A stretch of 64,000 nucleotides of DNA from Wolbachia endosymbiont (group A) of Anomoia purmunda. GTDB taxonomy: Bacteria; Pseudomonadota; Alphaproteobacteria; Rickettsiales; Anaplasmataceae. Position numbers and translations under genes: made by a program. The stretch covers positions 62,001-126,000 of the forward strand of contig NZ_OX366362.1 in the NCBI RefSeq assembly GCF_947251545.1, given 5' to 3'. The notes beneath the pieces were generated by a model that made no database searches, was not told the DNA's origin, and worked only from the letters and a program-made list of their open reading frames with translations. Positions 47,184 to 55,619 of the stretch are shown here, piece by piece; within the stretch, counting starts at the first letter, position 1; each line of letters begins with the position of its first letter.

Positions 47184-50096
47184 TTAGTAAACCTCAGTAG
47201 GGCTGCCAGTTGGGCCCATAAGAATTATTTGCTCGCCTTCTCTTAAGTGTCTGCATAAATTAGTGGAGCCGCCGATTTCCAGCACAATAGTGGAAATAAT
47301 TCCTTTTTTTTTGTCTACTTCAGTGCCGGTTACGGCTATACCTTCCATAGCAAGGTTTGTATTATTGGCTTTTCTGCTATTGGTTTCAAAATTTTGCAAT
47401 CTAAAGAATTGCCCAGGCTTAAAATTCTTTGCCGCAAGTGGTGCTTTGATCACTATTTCCACAACTTTGTCTGTTAAATATTGAACTTTTATAACCTTTG
47501 CAGTGAATTGCTCTTTTATTTTATTGAAGAATTCTTTGTTAGCCAGGTCTTCAACACTTGACCACGCATTTTTTTTCTGGCCCACAACATCACACACTGG
47601 AATGACAGAAACGAAGCTATTAACTCCACTCAAAAGCTGGGAAATAATAGGGTAACCGTTCTTAGCACTTGCCATAGCTTTCACGACGCTGCCGCTATAC
47701 GAAGGGTGAAGATCACCAAAAAAGCTGATTGTTTTATTGCCTTGCTTATACACTAATATTCTATCTTTATTTTGCATTTTTGGAGAAAATATTGGATCTA
47801 TTTCTTTTCCCAATGAATTCAATTGAGTAAAATACCCATTACTTAATTTAAAATGCTTTTCATCTTCTGTTGCAACAACCGTATTTGGCTCAGTACCTGC
47901 TGCTATAAAAATAGAACGTGCTTTCATGCATTTGATTTCGCCGGATTTTGTGTCTATCAGTTTTATTGACTCAGCATGGTTATATTTATCCGTCACAACT
48001 TCAACTGGCTCTAAGTTTTCAATAAAGTAAATCCCTTCTGATAATGCGTTTTGCACCTCTTCGCTATTTAATCGATAACTTGGCGAGTCTTTCAGCTCTT
48101 TTCTATATATAACTTTCACTCCCCCAAGACTCTGCATTAACTCTAATATTTTTATTTCTCTACTCTCTTTTTTTGCTAATTCTTGCTCTGCTTGGATCAA
48201 TTTTGCGTGCGATATGAGCTCATTCGCAATTTCGTGCTCTTCTTCTGTCCAATCTTTTTCAACACAGTCCTTTCCATACTTATCAACTAATATCTCATAA
48301 CGAAGGAGAAATTTTTCTACTTGAATTGGATAATACGCTAAAGCTTCAGTGGCAGTGTCAATCGCAGTAAGCCCAGCCCCTATTACAACTATCGGCATAC
48401 GAACTTGCAGATTTGCTATAGAATCAAATTTAAGAGCGCCAGTCAGTTGTAACGACATAAGAAAGTCAGATGCCATACGCACTCCACGAGCTAGTATATT
48501 CTTTATTTTGATCATTCGTGGCTTGCCAGAGCCAAGTGCTAGGGCGATGTGATCAAAACCCGAGTTGAACGCGTCATCAACATTAATCGTGCCACCAAAA
48601 CGAATGCCTCCATAAAGTGCGAAATGCTCACGTCTTTCCAGCAGTAATCTAATAATCTTTAAGTAATTCTTATCCCACCGAGAAGTAATACCATATTCTG
48701 CCACCCCACCAAACCCTCCTGCCATGCGTTCACTCAATTTTTCGTGTTTGAAATCTTTAATTAGCTGGAAATTATCGATCAAAGGTTCAATCTTTAGTCC
48801 ATCAATGGCGATAACGTTATGCCCATCATTCAACAAATGATGAGCTAAATTAAAACCAGCAGGACCAAGGCCTACAACTAGAACGTTTTTTCCGGTGTTT
48901 TCTCTTGGCAATGAACGCTGAAAATTTAAAGGATTCCAACGGCTGAGCAGAGAATATATTTCAAATCCGTACGGTAAACTGAGCACATCATCCAGAATCC
49001 TTGTTTCAATTGCTGGCACATTTACGGGTTCTTGTTTTTGATATATGCACGAATTCATGCAGTCATTGCATATTCTGTGTCCAGTAGCCGCGCATAATGG
49101 GTTATCTATCATCACAATTGCAAGACTTGCTATGCTGTACCCTTCGCTTTTCACCAGATTCATTTCTGATATTTTCTGCTCTAGTGGGCAGCCGTGCAGT
49201 TCAACTTTAAGTGGAGACTTTTTGAAAGTATTGTCATCATTAATTAGCCCCTTTGAGCAGCTATCCTTACTTTGCTTATGACAAAATATGCAGTAGTGAG
49301 CATTATCTAGTGCTTTATTCAAACTCACCTTTTTGCTTGTTAGATCAAAACCATATCGTCTTTTTACTTCATTTGAATACAGCACTTCAACTTTGTCTAC
49401 TTCTTTTTTAGAAAATGCTATGAGGTTTTCGTGGTCGATTTTTTTATGAATACTGAATAATATACTCTGTTTATTTTTTACTCTCCACACTGCATATTGT
49501 GCTGCAAGTTCTATTTCTTCTTTGTGATTTTCTTTGTCTTCAAACCAATGCATCACCTGCTCAGCAAAATTTTTTTCTGTTGTCGGCAAAGTGAGAAAAT
49601 GACTTAGTTTGTTAGTAATATCTATATTCGCTACATTAGTGTATTTCTTCAATGCATAGCGTTGGACAAATAACCTTTTGCACTTATATATTACAGCAAA
49701 GTCGTTGTGCTTTTTCTTTAGCTCCTCTATTTCTTTTTCAATATTGAAAAGTTTTGCAATAAATTCATCAAGTAAGTACGAAAGGTCTATTATTAACTGG
49801 CTATCTGTCATCCAAGTAGCTGACACTGAGATCCGTCCTTCTTGTTTTCTAGATCCCAGTGTCGAGCACTGGGATGACGGGGGGTGACACTGGGATGACG
49901 GGGGGTGACACTGGGATGATGGGAGGTGACACTGGGATGACATCGAAGAAGAAGCTGCTTTTTTTCTTGCTTCAATTAATGAACAAAACAAGCTTTCATC
50001 ACATGATTTAATATAATTCAAAAATGTCTCATCTAATTTTATTAATCCATTGCGAGTATATAGATTAGAAAATGAGGTGTTGAAATTCAGTTGCAT
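47184..50096 (-). CDS. GltD-like FAD/Fe-S oxidoreductase with palindromic-element insert
   Basis: A 970-residue flavoprotein. An N-terminal region with cysteine clusters (CIFCHKQSKDSC and CAATGHRICNDCMNSC, likely Fe-S) is followed by a glutamate-synthase-small-subunit-like dinucleotide domain (VLVVGLGPAGFNLAHHLL near 404, and IVVIGAGLTAIDTATEAL near 570). The tail starts a ferredoxin-reductase FAD domain (FKPGQFFRLQNF). It stops at GPTGSPTEVY, where an NAD-binding half would be expected to follow, so the C-terminus may be truncated. Residues about 52-98 (MSSQCHL, PSSQCHP repeats, CSTLGSRKQEGR) are encoded by a palindromic repeat inserted in frame. The substrate is unknown. Confidence 0.8.
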   Translation of the reverse strand: MQLNFNTSFSNLYTRNGLIKLDETFLNYIKSCDESLFCSLIEARKKAASSSMSSQCHLPSSQCHPPSSQCHPPSSQCSTLGSRKQEGRISVSATWMTDSQLIIDLSYLLDEFIAKLFNIEKEIEELKKKHNDFAVIYKCKRLFVQRYALKKYTNVANIDITNKLSHFLTLPTTEKNFAEQVMHWFEDKENHKEEIELAAQYAVWRVKNKQSILFSIHKKIDHENLIAFSKKEVDKVEVLYSNEVKRRYGFDLTSKKVSLNKALDNAHYCIFCHKQSKDSCSKGLINDDNTFKKSPLKVELHGCPLEQKISEMNLVKSEGYSIASLAIVMIDNPLCAATGHRICNDCMNSCIYQKQEPVNVPAIETRILDDVLSLPYGFEIYSLLSRWNPLNFQRSLPRENTGKNVLVVGLGPAGFNLAHHLLNDGHNVIAIDGLKIEPLIDNFQLIKDFKHEKLSERMAGGFGGVAEYGITSRWDKNYLKIIRLLLERREHFALYGGIRFGGTINVDDAFNSGFDHIALALGSGKPRMIKIKNILARGVRMASDFLMSLQLTGALKFDSIANLQVRMPIVVIGAGLTAIDTATEALAYYPIQVEKFLLRYEILVDKYGKDCVEKDWTEEEHEIANELISHAKLIQAEQELAKKESREIKILELMQSLGGVKVIYRKELKDSPSYRLNSEEVQNALSEGIYFIENLEPVEVVTDKYNHAESIKLIDTKSGEIKCMKARSIFIAAGTEPNTVVATEDEKHFKLSNGYFTQLNSLGKEIDPIFSPKMQNKDRILVYKQGNKTISFFGDLHPSYSGSVVKAMASAKNGYPIISQLLSGVNSFVSVIPVCDVVGQKKNAWSSVEDLANKEFFNKIKEQFTAKVIKVQYLTDKVVEIVIKAPLAAKNFKPGQFFRLQNFETNSRKANNTNLAMEGIAVTGTEVDKKKGIISTIVLEIGGSTNLCRHLREGEQIILMGPTGSPTEVY
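49803..49943. repeat. Palindromic element inserted in frame in a protein gene
   Basis: About 141 bp (47 codons). It contains GTCATCCAAGTAGCTGACAC, GATCCCAGTGTCGAGCACTGGGATGAC, and a tandem array of a 21-bp unit (GGGGTGACACTGGGATGACGG type) in three to four copies. 21 is a multiple of three and the whole insert is stop-free in the gene's frame. Confidence 0.85.
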
Positions 50097-50141
50097 TGCT
50101 ATACTATAAAGTGTACATGCTGTTTCTTACAGATGAAGATT

Positions 50142-50594
50142 TTATTTATTTTGCAGTACTGCTGAGATTGTTGCTTCTGCAACTTTTTCTTCGCTAACAG
50201 ATGCAATACACCTAAATTTGTGTACACCTAAACACACACTTTGAATGTTAGCTTGAAGAATCAGTGTGTTCCCTGGAGTTACTGGCTTTCTGAATTTTGC
50301 ATTTTCAATGGATCTCAAGTAAACAACTTTATTTTCTATTGTACCTTGACTTTCTTTACCAAGAACACATATTGCAGATGCTTGAGCTAGAGATTCAATT
50401 ATCAAGACTCCCGGCATTATTGGATGACCAGGGAAATGGCCAATAAAAAATGGCTCATTGAAAGTCACATTTTTGATTGCTTTTATACTTTTGCCAGGGT
50501 TGCACTCTATAACTCTATCTACTAAGAGAAACGGATAAGAATGTGGTAATATTTTTATAATATCACTGATATTAAATTGCATAAGCCTACTCAA
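50142..50594 (-). CDS. fabZ: 3-hydroxyacyl-ACP dehydratase FabZ
   Basis: Dehydrates beta-hydroxyacyl-ACP in fatty-acid elongation. Hot-dog fold with catalytic His53 in [22 protein letters not shown] and Glu67 in the same motif; 150 residues. The start overlaps the upstream gene by eight bases; Met5 (MQFNISDI) is an alternative that avoids overlap. It is the last gene of the rseP-bamA-ompH-fabZ cluster. Confidence 0.96.
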   Translation of the reverse strand: MSRLMQFNISDIIKILPHSYPFLLVDRVIECNPGKSIKAIKNVTFNEPFFIGHFPGHPIMPGVLIIESLAQASAICVLGKESQGTIENKVVYLRSIENAKFRKPVTPGNTLILQANIQSVCLGVHKFRCIASVSEEKVAEATISAVLQNK

Positions 50595-51096
50595 TGCCTT
50601 TTAAAGCAAATTCAGGTATTTCCTTGTTTATATTGTTTAATACCATATCCGATAAATCAACTTTATCCATAGAGTATAAAACTTGGTTCTTTTTTGAAAT
50701 AAATAGTACCAAATCTATGTTGTTTTTTTCTGCCGTTTTTTTAGCAACTTCTTTTATCTTGTTAAAAACACTCTCTACTGCATCTCTATAACTTTCTTCT
50801 AAATACAACATTTTTTTAGCGTAATTATCTCTAACGTTTACAGTGTGCTTATTAAACTGTTCTGTCTTTTCCTTTTTTGCTTCTTCTGACAAAAGTTCAA
50901 ATTCTTCTTGTAGTCTAGAATTCTGCTCCTTTATTTGCTGTTGTATGTTTTGCAGAGCAAGGGACTCATTGATAACTTTATCACTATCAATAATGGCAGC
51001 CTTTGTGTTCTGAGGTTGATGTCCTACAAACTTATACCCCACAAATAAGGAAACAATTAAGGCAATAACTGATATAAATAACTGTATATATTTCAT
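50587..51096 (-). CDS. OmpH/Skp-family periplasmic chaperone
   Basis: A 169-residue protein with an N-terminal hydrophobic signal/anchor (about residues 4-22) and a long coiled-coil rich in Glu, Lys and Gln, as in Skp, which holds unfolded outer-membrane proteins for BamA. It abuts bamA (next base) and overlaps fabZ, the standard order. lpxD, normally found between skp and fabZ, is absent. Confidence 0.87.
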   Translation of the reverse strand: MKYIQLFISVIALIVSLFVGYKFVGHQPQNTKAAIIDSDKVINESLALQNIQQQIKEQNSRLQEEFELLSEEAKKEKTEQFNKHTVNVRDNYAKKMLYLEESYRDAVESVFNKIKEVAKKTAEKNNIDLVLFISKKNQVLYSMDKVDLSDMVLNNINKEIPEFALKGIE

Positions 51097-53433
51097 TCAA
51101 ATCCCCGCTTCAATAGAAAATTTAACATTTGGTGATGGTATTATATCATAAGATTCCTTTACTAAAGGAAACCCGAAATCCAATCTAAGTCTACCAAAAG
51201 GAGAAGGCATTGAAAAGCCAAAACCTGGTGACACTCTTATAAGCTTACTATCATTATATGGATCTTTATATTTCCCATTTTTATCATCTAAGCCAAAAAG
51301 TGTTGCATAGTCAACAAATAATGAGCCTTTGATACCAGCATAGTCATATAGTTTTGGTAGTGGGAAATCTACTTGCTGTGTTAAATTAAAATAAGTTTTG
51401 CCTCCTAGTGAGCTTTTATTTTTGTCATTTGTTCTCGGTCCAATACCAGAGAGGTCAAATCCTCTAATTTCATTACCACCTTTAAAAAAGTGCTGGCCAA
51501 TGTTTAGATCTTCATCGGTATAAGAAAAAATATGACCTGCCGCCATCTTAAAGCGTAATATTATGCTATCGTCAATTTTACTTAATATAGGATGCGTGTA
51601 AAAAGACAAGAACTCAGATTTTAGGAAGTTTACATTCCCTCCCAATCCTGAAATATCCTGACTTAAGCGCAGTAAATACCCTTCTTTTGGAGTATAGAGG
51701 TTATCCAGTTTATTATACGCTAATGTGTACCCTACTGATGAAATCTGATGTTCACCTTCTTGCCCCTTTATTATATCAGAGATGTCATTGTCTTTTTCAC
51801 CCTTATTATCCATGTGTATACGGTTATACTTGTAAGAGTAGCGAATGGAATTAGTTAAGTTTTCTATAACTTTGTATGATAATTTTGTTGAAAATCCCAT
51901 GTCACAACTATCGAAGCTAGTGTGTGGTTTATCTTGTTTTTCATAAAATACGCCCACACCTAGTGATGTATCAGAATCGTTAAAATTATTTTCAACAACC
52001 TCTATATTAGTAGAAAGTGAATATTTATTTTTCTCAAGAGCAAAAGAGAGCTCTTTACCACTACCAAATAAATTACGATCTGTGAAATCAGTTTTTACAA
52101 ACGCTCCGCCAGGAAAGGACATACCTCCTGCTAAAGATAATGAGGCAGTTCTTTTTTCTTTAACATTTAAGTCAAGATTTACTGCATTGTCATTAACTCC
52201 GTAACTATTTACTTTTACTGTTTCAAAAAAATCACTACTCATTAGTTTTTTACGTGATTTTTGAATCTCAGATATATTGTACGCATCACCTTCTGCTATA
52301 CTTAGCTTACTTCTGATCATCTTATCTAAAGTGCGATCATTACCATCAATTGTAATTTGATTTATATAAATCTTTTTACCTGGCAGCACTCTGTAGGTCA
52401 CATCCACAACATTGTCACGTTGTGCATACTCTGGATTAACTTTTGCAAATATATATCCTTTCTCATTTAAATACTTGTTTATTTTTTCTACTGTATTATT
52501 AATTTTAACTCTATTAAATATCTTATCGTTTTCCTCTGTTATAAAGTCCAATATTTCTTCTTTTAGGCTCAAATCCTGAATTTCAGTTTCAATATTAACC
52601 TCATTATTTCCAAACAAATATTGCTGTCCTTCGTCAATCAAAAAAGTCAACTCTATTTGGTTGTTATTATTAACCTCAACAATCGGTTGAATATTATTTT
52701 GAATATATCCTTTAGATGAATAAAAAAGATCGAGCAATTCTGTGTTAATCAATAAATATTGTGGTGAATAACGAGTTCCGCCCTTAAACATGGCTCTAAA
52801 TAACTTACTAAATATGTCATTACTATGCACTTTAATAGCTTGCTCTAGCTCGTTTTCAGAAAAGTTTTTGTTACCTATAAATCTTATATCCTTAATTTTA
52901 GAGGTTTTACCTTCTTTTATTTTGAAAATTAGATTGACCCTATTACTATCGAGCTTCTCCAACTCACATTCAATTTTAACGCCGACCTTACCGTTATTTC
53001 TATAAGTAGTGATTAAATTCATTAAATCGCTTTGCAATTTTGTTTCAGTGAAAATAGTTAGCGATTTTGACTGAATCACATTATTTAGTAACTCTTTGCT
53101 ATTAAATAACTTATTACCCTTTAATATTATCTTGTTAATTAGTGGATTCTCTTGAATTTTTACTACTAAATTTTTTTCATCATCAACATAAGCGTTAACG
53201 CTAGCAAACAACTTTGTTTTATATAGATCTTTTATAATTGAATCTATACCATCGTCGTCTACATAACTACCAGGTTCTAACTTTATATAAAACCCTATTG
53301 TCTGGTTGCTTACCCTCTCATTACCAATACATTTGACATCTTTCACCTGCACTTTTTCCGCAGTTCCCAAAGCAATAAGCAGGGCAGGAAAAGAAATAAA
53401 AACCACTACCAGTATATAAAATAGCTTTTTCAT
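51097..53433 (-). CDS. bamA: Outer membrane protein assembly factor BamA
   Basis: The central BAM component inserting beta-barrel proteins into the outer membrane. Signal peptide (about 1-22), five POTRA domains (about 25-420; repeated IKGN/IGN motifs such as IILKGNKLFNSKEL and IRFIGNKNFSENEL), then a 16-strand barrel ending in an aromatic-poor KFSIEAGI. 778 residues, normal. The KGGNEIRGFDLSGIGPR segment corresponds to the conserved VRGF lid motif region. It starts eight bases after rseP ends. Confidence 0.96.
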   Translation of the reverse strand: MKKLFYILVVVFISFPALLIALGTAEKVQVKDVKCIGNERVSNQTIGFYIKLEPGSYVDDDGIDSIIKDLYKTKLFASVNAYVDDEKNLVVKIQENPLINKIILKGNKLFNSKELLNNVIQSKSLTIFTETKLQSDLMNLITTYRNNGKVGVKIECELEKLDSNRVNLIFKIKEGKTSKIKDIRFIGNKNFSENELEQAIKVHSNDIFSKLFRAMFKGGTRYSPQYLLINTELLDLFYSSKGYIQNNIQPIVEVNNNNQIELTFLIDEGQQYLFGNNEVNIETEIQDLSLKEEILDFITEENDKIFNRVKINNTVEKINKYLNEKGYIFAKVNPEYAQRDNVVDVTYRVLPGKKIYINQITIDGNDRTLDKMIRSKLSIAEGDAYNISEIQKSRKKLMSSDFFETVKVNSYGVNDNAVNLDLNVKEKRTASLSLAGGMSFPGGAFVKTDFTDRNLFGSGKELSFALEKNKYSLSTNIEVVENNFNDSDTSLGVGVFYEKQDKPHTSFDSCDMGFSTKLSYKVIENLTNSIRYSYKYNRIHMDNKGEKDNDISDIIKGQEGEHQISSVGYTLAYNKLDNLYTPKEGYLLRLSQDISGLGGNVNFLKSEFLSFYTHPILSKIDDSIILRFKMAAGHIFSYTDEDLNIGQHFFKGGNEIRGFDLSGIGPRTNDKNKSSLGGKTYFNLTQQVDFPLPKLYDYAGIKGSLFVDYATLFGLDDKNGKYKDPYNDSKLIRVSPGFGFSMPSPFGRLRLDFGFPLVKESYDIIPSPNVKFSIEAGI

Positions 53434-53441
53434 ATCTTGTC

Positions 53442-54560
53442 TTAAAAAAGATTCCTAATATCATTTGACATCCCAATTGCCATAAGCAAGAACAATACTG
53501 TAGCACCAAAAATAGCTGCATATTTTTGACATTTTAAACTTAAATCTCTACGTATAACTGCTTCTATAATATAACAAAATAAATGCCCACCATCCAGTAG
53601 TGGAATTGGTAGCAAGTTAATTGCAGCTAAATTAGCTGAAATAATTGCCATGAAATACACAACCATAATGAACCCCTTTTTAGCTGATTGCCCTGAATAT
53701 TTTGCAATTTTTATTGGTCCACCTATTTCACTTGCACTTCTCTTACCAACGATAATTTGAAAGATAGCTTTGACTGTTAAGCACATAGTGTGGTAAGTTT
53801 CACTTACTGATAAGCTCACAGCCCCAAGAAAAGACGACTGCTTTAATGTATTAACTGAAATAATCCCTATAGTTTCTCTTTCTATTACGTTACCAAAAAC
53901 ATCTTTATCCTCAATTGTTAATGGAGTTAAGCTAGTCCTATGCTTCTCATTATTCCTGCTATACTCAATCTCCATTCTCGTCTTGGGGTTCGACATTATC
54001 ACGCGTGAAATATCTTCAAAGTATTTTATTTTATGCTCATTGATTTGTGTAATAGTGTCACCTGGCAACAAACCAGCTTGCTTGGCTGCACTGCCTTCGA
54101 TTACATTTCCAATCACCGGTGGAGTGCGATAATAGCCTGCCATGCTAAAAAATATTGTAAATGCTATAACAGCGAGTACCATGTTTGCAAATGGTCCTGC
54201 AAAAACTACTGCTGCTTTTTTATGTCGCGGTTTTGTATGAAATGAATATAATCTTTCTTCTTCAGTTAATTCTTTTTGATCGCCCGGAACGCTTGCTGCA
54301 TTAGTATCCCCTAGCATTTTAACGTAGCCACCCAGTGGAACAGCGCTTAATTTCCATCTAGTTCCAGACTTATCGTTAAAACCAAAAATTTCAGGACCAA
54401 AACCTATAGAAAAAGATTCAACTTTAACTTTGCATGCTTTGGCAACAACATAATGCCCATATTCATGCACGAATACTATGACAGAAATGATTAAAGAAAA
54501 TGATAAAAAATAATATATTCCATCGCTAAATTGATGGATAAGATTAGAAATTAATTCCAC
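53442..54560 (-). CDS. rseP: RIP metalloprotease RseP
   Basis: A site-2 intramembrane zinc protease. HEYGH (residues 32-36) lies in the first helix, a PDZ domain spans about 115-190, and the third metal ligand is in the NLLPIPLLDGGHL motif near the C-terminus. 372 residues. GTG start behind AGGTG. It heads the envelope operon with bamA, an arrangement common in Proteobacteria. Substrates in Wolbachia are unknown. Confidence 0.95.
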   Translation of the reverse strand: MELISNLIHQFSDGIYYFLSFSLIISVIVFVHEYGHYVVAKACKVKVESFSIGFGPEIFGFNDKSGTRWKLSAVPLGGYVKMLGDTNAASVPGDQKELTEEERLYSFHTKPRHKKAAVVFAGPFANMVLAVIAFTIFFSMAGYYRTPPVIGNVIEGSAAKQAGLLPGDTITQINEHKIKYFEDISRVIMSNPKTRMEIEYSRNNEKHRTSLTPLTIEDKDVFGNVIERETIGIISVNTLKQSSFLGAVSLSVSETYHTMCLTVKAIFQIIVGKRSASEIGGPIKIAKYSGQSAKKGFIMVVYFMAIISANLAAINLLPIPLLDGGHLFCYIIEAVIRRDLSLKCQKYAAIFGATVLFLLMAIGMSNDIRNLF

Positions 54561-54611
54561 CTGTATATTTAGATCTTAACAAAATGTTAAGTATATTAAA
54601 ACGCGCCTCGC

Positions 54612-54640
54612 TTGACAAGCATTTAGTTTAACTTTTAAAT
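54612..54640 (+). promoter_or_regulatory. Putative promoter for sdhE
   Basis: TTGACA (54,612-54,617), a 17-bp spacer, TTAAAT (54,635-54,640), 19 bp before the sdhE ATG. Confidence 0.45.
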
Positions 54641-54659
54641 TAAAAAAAGTTTAATTGTA

Positions 54660-54938
54660 ATGACAGATACCTCACTACTCAGAAGAAAATTAATATATAG
54701 AAGCTGGCATAGGGGTTGCAAAGAAACCGATATACTTTTAGGGCATTTCGCATTGAAATATCTTGATAAATTTTCCTTAAGCGAACTAATCGAATACGAA
54801 AAAATAGTTGATCTTGATGATTACGAATTATATTGTTACATAACTCGTAAGATAACCCTCCCTCCTGGCTTGAATAGTCAGATAGTCAATTTAATTGCTT
54901 GCTTTATTGAAGCTAATCCTTTATGCACTCAAGATTAG
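54660..54938 (+). CDS. sdhE: Succinate dehydrogenase flavinylation factor SdhE
   Basis: A small helical protein that promotes covalent FAD attachment to SdhA. The signature RRKLIYRSWHRGCKETDILLGHF contains the essential RGxxE motif (Arg18, Gly19, Glu22). 92 residues. Divergent from rseP and convergent with zapA, with a 26-bp overlap of the two 3' ends. Confidence 0.93.
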   Translation: MTDTSLLRRKLIYRSWHRGCKETDILLGHFALKYLDKFSLSELIEYEKIVDLDDYELYCYITRKITLPPGLNSQIVNLIACFIEANPLCTQD

Positions 54939-55239
54939 TGATAATCTTATTTACCTTATCTAGTACCTCAGTATATTCTATTCTTTTCTCGTTTCTATAC
55001 TTTTCGCGCTCTTGATTTACTTCATCTAATCGCTTTGTTAATTCTAAAATTTTATCCTCAAGAATTAGTGCTGCAAGTAAGAAATTTAATGCATCCGAAC
55101 CCTTACCTCCAGTTTTTTGAGATACAGAACTAACTAACTTGTCAAAACTATTAGCAAGGCGTAATAAATGGTTCCCCTTCCCACTTTCGCAAGATATTTT
55201 ATATGTGTTATTACGTATAACTATTTCTACTACTTGCAT
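54913..55239 (-). CDS. zapA: Cell division protein ZapA
   Basis: An FtsZ-associated protein that bundles protofilaments at the Z ring. N-terminal ZapA domain (VEIVIRNNTYKISCESG, LLRLANSFDKLV) and a C-terminal coiled coil (about 50-105). 108 residues. Its 3' end overlaps sdhE tail to tail. No 6S RNA was recognised next to it. Confidence 0.85.
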   Translation of the reverse strand: MQVVEIVIRNNTYKISCESGKGNHLLRLANSFDKLVSSVSQKTGGKGSDALNFLLAALILEDKILELTKRLDEVNQEREKYRNEKRIEYTEVLDKVNKIITNLECIKD

Positions 55240-55311
55240 ATGGTGCTAAAAATTTCTATCGTACAGTATAAACTCAAACCCCTACTTTCATCTTATTTAT
55301 GGTATAAATTT

Positions 55312-55590
55312 TTATTCATTTATCAAATCAGATAATTTTTTACTGCTACGAAAATATGTTTTAAAGTATTGATTCTTTGTAAACTTCTGTAACATTAAAT
55401 GGCTTGTTTCTTTCAAGTTATAACTTCTAACTGAAAAAGAACCAAACCCCCTAATTTCAACTCTATTATGATGTTTCAATGTGCTTGAAAGTATCCCAAA
55501 AAATCTATCAACTATAGCTGCTATAACAATCTTATCCAAAAAAGGATGTCTTTTTGCTACCCTCACTATTATATCAGACTTTGTTGCCAT
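55312..55590 (-). CDS. Divergent HU/IHF-family DNA-binding protein
   Basis: A 92-residue bacterial DNA-binding protein of the HU/IHF fold. MATKSDIIVRVAKRHP.. and RVEIRGFGSFSVR match IHF-beta well, and the gene lies directly after rpsA, the classic ihfB position. The DNA-wrapping arm, normally RNPKTG with an intercalating proline, reads RSYNLKETSHLMLQ with no proline, and the C-terminal PGKELK segment is RSSKKLS. DNA bending may be altered. Confidence 0.87.
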   Translation of the reverse strand: MATKSDIIVRVAKRHPFLDKIVIAAIVDRFFGILSSTLKHHNRVEIRGFGSFSVRSYNLKETSHLMLQKFTKNQYFKTYFRSSKKLSDLINE

Positions 55591-55619
55591 TTATATGAAG
55601 CCAAAATAAGTAAACCTTA

